From assembly GCA_910574915.1 (NCBI GenBank), contig CAJTCR010000040.1, forward strand, positions 1 to 47,013: 47,013 nt of DNA. Reading direction: 5' to 3'. Positions within the stretch are counted from its first letter, which is position 1. Every line of letters starts with the position of its first letter. Positions 43,244 to 47,013 of this stretch are shown here, piece after piece. The notes under the pieces were generated by a model that ran no database searches, was not told the DNA's origin, and was given only the letters and a program-made list of their open reading frames with translations. The position numbers and the translations under genes are program-made. This DNA is from Eubacteriaceae bacterium. GTDB taxonomy: Bacteria > Bacillota > Clostridia > Lachnospirales > Lachnospiraceae.

Positions 43244-43292
43244 TTGACAAAAGAATAACAGCATGTTATATTTTAAATGTCAACATTATGTT
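43244..43292 (+). promoter_or_regulatory. blaI promoter with two dyad operators
   Basis: TTGACA (43244-43249), 17-base spacer, TATATT (43267-43272). The dyad ATAACA-gca-TGTTAT (43255-43269) overlaps the spacer and -10 box, and the perfect palindrome AACAT-t-ATGTT (43282-43292) lies just downstream near the start of transcription. Both are suited to a dimeric BlaI/MecI-type repressor encoded directly downstream. Confidence 0.65.
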
Positions 43293-43314
43293 ATACATTG
43301 AGGAGGTAAAGCAA

Positions 43315-43698
43315 GTGGTACAAAAAATATCGGATGCTGAACTTGAAATTATGAAAATCGTGTGGGGGAATCCGCAGGAGGTGACGTTGTTTTCTTATAT
43401 TATGGACGGGCTGGCAGCCAGGGGAAAGCCGTGTCAGAAAAACACCCTGATTGTACTGCTGTCACGGCTGATGAATAAAGGATTTTTGAGTGCCAGGAAA
43501 ATTGGGCGCCGCAACGAATATACTACGCTCGTTTCGGAAACGGAGTATCAGACAGCACAGACGAAAAATCTGCTGGAGAAAGTTTATGAGGGGAGTGCCA
43601 AGGGGCTGGTTTCCAATTTGATAATGGGCGACCTGTTGTCAGACGAGGAATACGACGAGTTAAAAAAGATGCTGGAGAAAGGGAAAGAACAGCTATGA
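43315..43698 (+). CDS. blaI: BlaI/MecI-family repressor
   Basis: A 127-residue winged-helix repressor: ISDAELEIMKIVWGNPQEVTLFSYIMDGL, then KNTLIVLLSRLMNKGFLSARKIGRRNEYTTLVSETEY. In this family the C-terminal dimer part is cut or released by a BlaR1-type partner. AGGAGG (43301-43306) lies 8 bases before GTG 43315, which is chosen over a longer frame that would start in the promoter. The stop overlaps the blaR1 start by 4 bases (ATGA). Confidence 0.9.
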   Translation: MVQKISDAELEIMKIVWGNPQEVTLFSYIMDGLAARGKPCQKNTLIVLLSRLMNKGFLSARKIGRRNEYTTLVSETEYQTAQTKNLLEKVYEGSAKGLVSNLIMGDLLSDEEYDELKKMLEKGKEQL

Positions 43699-45698
43699 AT
43701 GCGGTTTTCAAACTTTTTTTGTCGATGTCCTTTTCCGGTGGTTTGCTGATTTTGGCGCTGCTGTTGGGAAAACAGTTCTATAAAAATAAAATCAGCAGGC
43801 AATGGCAGTATTACATTTGGCTAGTTGTTGTGCTGCGGCTGCTGCTTCCGTTTGGCGCAGAAATAAATTTGCTGGGAAAGGCGTATGATGCGGTCGATCA
43901 TGCCGTTACCCAGGCGGTACCTGATCTGGTGGGAGATCGTTTTATTTTTGATGGCGGAGCAGAGCCAGGCAGCGAGGATGAAAGCGGTGCGGCAGAGGAT
44001 GTTTTCATCGCCCGCCCGCTTGCGGATATCGGGGAGCTGCTGCTTTATCGGATCTGGTTGGTTTGGCTGATCGCTGCTCTGGGATTTTTTATAAGGAAAA
44101 TAACGATTTATCAGGGATTTTTGCGTTATATCAAGGCGGGATTGATTCCGGTTTCTGATATGAAACGCTTAGACCAGCTTTCCATTGCGGCTCAGCGGCT
44201 ATCGGTAAAAAAGCCGGTTGAATTAGGTGTCAATCCGCTGGTTTCTTCTCCACTGCTGATAGGCTTTTTCCATCCGTGTATCGTGCTGCCAAGTGCAGAT
44301 ATTCCTGATAAGGATGTTCAGTATATATTGCTGCATGAACTGACGCACTATAAACGGCGGGATCTGTTTTACAAATGGCTGGTGCAGGCTGTGGTCTGCC
44401 TGCATTGGTTTCATCCGGTGGTACATCTTATGAGCCGGGAGATTGCCAGGGCGTGCGAATTTTCCTGTGACGAGGCTGTCCTTGCCAAAATAGGGAGCAG
44501 CAATGCACATGATTATGGGAAAACGCTGCTGAACGCTATGGCGGCAGTGGGGAAGTATAAGGAACATCTTGGAGCGGTCAGTTTAAGCGAACAAAAGCAG
44601 TTATTAAAAGAAAGGTTAGGTGCGATTATGAATTTTAAGAAGAAATCAATGGCAGTACGGCTTTTGACAGGAGCGATGACGCTGTGCGTAATGTGCGGGG
44701 CGGCATTTGCCGGTGTATATCCTGTCACTGCGGCAGCAAATCACGATGCAAAAACACCAAGGGCGTCTGTGGACAAAAAAACTGCGCAAGGAAACGAAGG
44801 AACAGGAAGTAAGTCTTCCCGTATGTTTCGTACCGCAGAAAAATACTATGAAGCGAACAGCCTGCCGCTGTTTCAAATGGTGTTTTCCCAACTGGACGAA
44901 GGGGAGCAAAGCGACTGGCTGGACAGGATTTATACAGACGGCAATATTGCCTGTTTTTCAACCCTTGTCCAATATATGAGCCAGGATATGTTAGAGGACT
45001 GGCTGGACAGAGCGCTGGAGGATCATCAGTGGGCGTTCCAGTCAGTTTTATACAACGCGCTTGGGCAGGAAGAGGAATTTCACGCGCAGAAAACAAAATG
45101 GGAAGAAGCGCAGGCGGCGGAATATAAAGCAGTGGGTGTGACGACTGACGGAAAAAATTATTACTATAAGGGAAAGCTGGTTCGCATTTTCCTCGATGTC
45201 TGGTCTGAATCTTCCTGCACGCTGAATCAGAACCCAAAAGGAACGGTCAATATCAAGATCGTCCGCGATAAAAAGAATAAGATCACAGGCGTTGCTTATC
45301 TGACTAAGGCGGAAGTGACAAAGCTGTTTGGAGAAAGCACAGATAACCCGGACGGTAAACTGAAAATCATTCCTGTCAATTTTAAAACGGTGGCGGCTGG
45401 CAAAACGATCCTATTAGGAGAATACAAGCTGTCCAAAGGGGATAAAATCCGGTATGATGTCTTTGCAAAGACAGGGAAGGGAATGCAGGTTTTTTTCGCA
45501 AAGGACAAGAATGAAGATGTTGTGTACTGGTCTGTGCGGAATATGCGCCAGCCGGGAGAAGCGCTGAATTGTACCGCAGATTTTACAGTCCAGCGTCCGG
45601 CAGAACCGGGAACTTATAAATTGTACTTAAAGGCTGCGGACGGCGCTTTGGGGGACGTAAAAGGCAGTATTTCCATTGCGTTTTCGGATGCGGCATAA
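43695..45698 (+). CDS. BlaR1/MecR1-family M56 metallopeptidase sensor
   Basis: A 667-residue membrane protein. The N-terminal half has four or so membrane segments and the M56 zinc site H214-E-L-T-H218 with E255 (ACEFSCDEAVL). A further membrane segment (about 318-345) leads to an outer domain of about 320 residues. That outer domain lacks the S-x-x-K and K-T-G motifs of a penicillin-binding sensor and is unassigned, so the signal is probably not a beta-lactam bound covalently. It should inactivate the BlaI repressor. No beta-lactamase gene follows. Confidence 0.9.
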   Translation: MNAVFKLFLSMSFSGGLLILALLLGKQFYKNKISRQWQYYIWLVVVLRLLLPFGAEINLLGKAYDAVDHAVTQAVPDLVGDRFIFDGGAEPGSEDESGAAEDVFIARPLADIGELLLYRIWLVWLIAALGFFIRKITIYQGFLRYIKAGLIPVSDMKRLDQLSIAAQRLSVKKPVELGVNPLVSSPLLIGFFHPCIVLPSADIPDKDVQYILLHELTHYKRRDLFYKWLVQAVVCLHWFHPVVHLMSREIARACEFSCDEAVLAKIGSSNAHDYGKTLLNAMAAVGKYKEHLGAVSLSEQKQLLKERLGAIMNFKKKSMAVRLLTGAMTLCVMCGAAFAGVYPVTAAANHDAKTPRASVDKKTAQGNEGTGSKSSRMFRTAEKYYEANSLPLFQMVFSQLDEGEQSDWLDRIYTDGNIACFSTLVQYMSQDMLEDWLDRALEDHQWAFQSVLYNALGQEEEFHAQKTKWEEAQAAEYKAVGVTTDGKNYYYKGKLVRIFLDVWSESSCTLNQNPKGTVNIKIVRDKKNKITGVAYLTKAEVTKLFGESTDNPDGKLKIIPVNFKTVAAGKTILLGEYKLSKGDKIRYDVFAKTGKGMQVFFAKDKNEDVVYWSVRNMRQPGEALNCTADFTVQRPAEPGTYKLYLKAADGALGDVKGSISIAFSDAA

Positions 45699-45729
45699 TT
45701 TATGATAATATCGTTACTGTGAGAGAAGG

Positions 45730-45769
45730 AAAAGCGCTGTCGCGTGAAGGGTGCGGCGGCGCTTTTTTT
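45730..45769 (+). terminator. Rho-independent terminator of the blaI-blaR1 operon
   Basis: A stem of about 15 pairs: AAAAGCGCTGTCGCG (45730-45744) with TGCGGCGGCGCTTTT (45752-45766), loop TGAAGGG, followed by T residues to 45769. It is a textbook terminator 32 bases after the stop. Confidence 0.9.
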
Positions 45770-45772
45770 GTG

Positions 45773-46072
45773 TAGATTTTACAGGAAGGGACGCTGGAAG
45801 AGAGGATGTGCCTCCCCTGGCGGCGTCCGTTCCAGAATGCTAAGAATCCCTAAGTATCCTGCTGGTACGCTGTGGCTGTGGACGGTCGCGCCATCTAGTT
45901 CGCTGCCTGCTGGCAGCTAAAGATGCCGCTTGGCTGCGCCCCTGGTTGCCCAGCAGAATACTAAGGGCTTCTAAGCATTCTTCCAAAGCCGCCGCCAGGG
46001 GAGGCACATCCTCTCTCCCGGCTGCTCTTTGTAAGTGCTACGAAACAAGCGCAATATGGTTTTGTTTGTCTA
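45773..46072 (+). repeat. Palindromic element, copy R6 (forward)
   Basis: About 300 bp directly after the terminator, lacking the outermost left end. The arm core GATGTGCCTCCCCTGG is matched exactly by CCAGGGGAGGCACATC. The right end, GGTTTTGTTTGTCTAC, is diverged. It faces R7 across 107 bases (46073-46179) of no identifiable content. Confidence 0.88.
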
Positions 46073-46179
46073 CCATGAACACAATCAACCATATGATAGA
46101 ACAGATTCTAGGTTGTTTTACATGGAGAACCTGTACAAAATAATTCCTTGGAAAACGCAAATCAGATAAAATTCACTCT

Positions 46180-46524
46180 CGTACAGCGGACAAACCATAT
46201 CGGGCTCGTTTGGCAGCACTTGCGAAGAACAGCCGGGAGAGAGGATGGGTACACTCTGGGGGGCGGCTTTGGAAGAATGGTTAGAATTGCTTGGTATTCT
46301 GCAAAATAACCAGGGGCGCAGCCAAGCGGCACCGATAGCTTTCGGCGGACAGCCGGAAGCGGACAAGGTGGCGCGACCGGGCACAGCCACAACGTAGCAG
46401 CAGGATACTTAGCAATTCTTAACATTCTGGAACTGACGCCCCCAGAGTGTACCCATCCTCTCTCATGGCGTCCCTTCCTGTAAAAATTTACCAAAGCAAC
46501 CCAAATTTGTTCGCTGTAGTACTA
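46180..46524 (-). repeat. Palindromic element, copy R7 (reverse)
   Basis: Full reverse copy of about 345 bp ending in TTGTTCGCTGTAGTACTA. It is the most diverged in sequence yet still self-complementary: the arm core GATGGGTACACTCTGG is matched by CCAGAGTGTACCCATC, AATTGCT occurs on both sides of the second stem, and the central tip is GCTTTCGGC/GCCGGAAGC. Confidence 0.88.
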
Positions 46525-46902
46525 AATGATGGGCACATAGAGTGTCATGCATCTTGCATTTGACGTAAATTCCCCGCAAAGTGGGGAATGCAGATAGCGG
46601 GATTGGTTTTGGAAACAGGATCTGGTGATCCATTCGGTCAGAAATCGAACTTCTGAGCTGCCTGGTTTGCACATCGCGTTGTAAAAAGTTATAGTCAATG
46701 CGCCCACATTGCCGTCAAATTTTGTCTGGCACTGACACGAACCAGACAATCTATAAGATTCATTTCTGAACAGATGGATTATTCTATAGCGCTTCTGCCA
46801 TCTCTATATTTCTCTGCATAAAAATAGTATAAAAAAATTATGAAAGTCTTAAACTTTTACAGATTGACAAACTCAACAAAATATAGTATTTTGTATTAGT
46901 AC
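46525..46902 (+). other. Gene-free stretch before the right terminal repeat
   Basis: No convincing gene. A hairpin ATTCCCC/GGGGAAT (46569-46589) is present without a T tract. Short frames on the minus strand have no ribosome binding site or recognisable domain. The last 100 bases are A/T-rich. Confidence 0.4.
46864..46892 (+). promoter_or_regulatory. Outward-facing promoter next to the right terminal repeat
   Basis: TTGACA (46864-46869), 17-base spacer, TATTTT (46887-46892). Transcription would run through the right 109-bp repeat and out of the window. The -35 box is consensus; the -10 box is mediocre. Confidence 0.45.
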
Positions 46903-47011
46903 ACACCAGTTTACAACTTTTTGATTTTTTTGAACCCTGATAAAACGTAGCCCTCTATTATTTTAATAAATGACTGCGCTTTTTTTACAGTTTCGAGGGA
47001 TTCTACGAAAC
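46903..47011. repeat. Right copy of 109-bp terminal inverted repeat
   Basis: Exact reverse complement of 1-109. Two further bases (TG at 47012-47013) complete the hairpin stem at this end. No genes lie within it. Confidence 0.95.
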
Positions 47012-47013
47012 TG
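46988..47013. repeat. 26-bp hairpin at the outer edge of the terminal repeat
   Basis: CAGTTTCG pairs perfectly with CGAAACTG around the loop AGGGATTCTA. The left copy lacks only the two outermost bases because the window begins there. It could be a recombinase or protein-binding site, or a small terminator; there is no clear T tract beyond it. Confidence 0.7.

Noticed and set aside
14417..46524. Palindromic repeats as a CRISPR array or as attachment sites
   Set aside because: Units are 300 bp or more, widely spaced, in both orientations, with no regular spacers and no cas genes.
46522..46749. A 75-residue minus-strand frame near the right end
   Set aside because: No ribosome binding site, no recognisable domain and odd composition; treated as non-coding.
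1..47013. The whole window as one large transposon bounded by the 109-bp repeats
   Set aside because: No transposase or integrase gene is inside, and core genes such as htpG and the PTS operon are included; inversion or an assembly break fits better.

Overview
The window looks like chromosomal DNA of a Gram-positive anaerobe of the class Clostridia, most likely a Lachnospiraceae-type gut bacterium. The reasons are the strong AGGAGG-type ribosome binding sites, a CIRCE operator upstream of htpG, an SdpR/SdpI pair, BlaI/BlaR1 and VanR/VanS-like regulators, a DUF969-DUF979-pcp operon, a BspA-type leucine-rich protein and an AAA/PD-(D/E)XK gene of the kind common in gut Clostridia. This is inferred from gene content only.

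Layout. (1) 148-12913 is an accessory island that looks like a two-part defence locus. Module 1 encodes an unknown coiled-coil protein, an SNF2-like helicase, a 1106-residue GHKL (sacsin-like) ATPase with a C-terminal zinc finger and a DUF4238 protein. Module 2 has a small Cro/C1-type regulator transcribed divergently from an unknown gene and a 1084-residue GHKL ATPase fused to a DUF3883 nuclease-like domain. Module 1 is visibly A/T-richer than the rest of the window. (2) 12991-16491 holds a methyltransferase remnant, sdpR-sdpI and an AAA/PD-(D/E)XK protein. (3) 16589-31313 carries ordinary metabolic and envelope genes: a MalY/PatB lyase, a GlcNAc/glucose-type PTS (IIA and IICB), a membrane-bound spermidine-synthase-like protein, a glycerophosphodiesterase next to a lysophospholipase-like hydrolase, a UMF1-type transporter, a LysM/M14 peptidase, an ABC-class ATPase, and a TetM-like GTPase fused to a YacP/Rae1-type NYN nuclease. 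(4) 32115-45698 carries htpG under CIRCE, a VanR/VanS-like pair, a secreted BspA-like protein, a DUF969/DUF979/M29-like/pcp peptide operon, and blaI-blaR1.

The strongest non-coding signal is a family of seven palindromic elements of about 300-345 bp, plus one internally deleted copy. Each copy folds on itself. The paired arm segments differ between copies but stay complementary, or nearly so, inside each copy, which amounts to compensatory variation. Six copies form three inward-facing forward/reverse pairs, at 31.3-32.0, 42.0-43.1 and 45.8-46.5 kb. Full copies have MITE-like ends related to TAGTACTACAG, and no transposase gene is present here.

The window itself begins and ends with a perfect 109-bp inverted repeat (1-109 and 46903-47011). 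It could be a real inversion-prone repeat, or a repeat at which the assembly or the extracted window stops.

Starts were moved inward from the longest open frame wherever a ribosome binding site or a promoter ruled out the longer version. All product calls come from reading motifs; no database search was possible.
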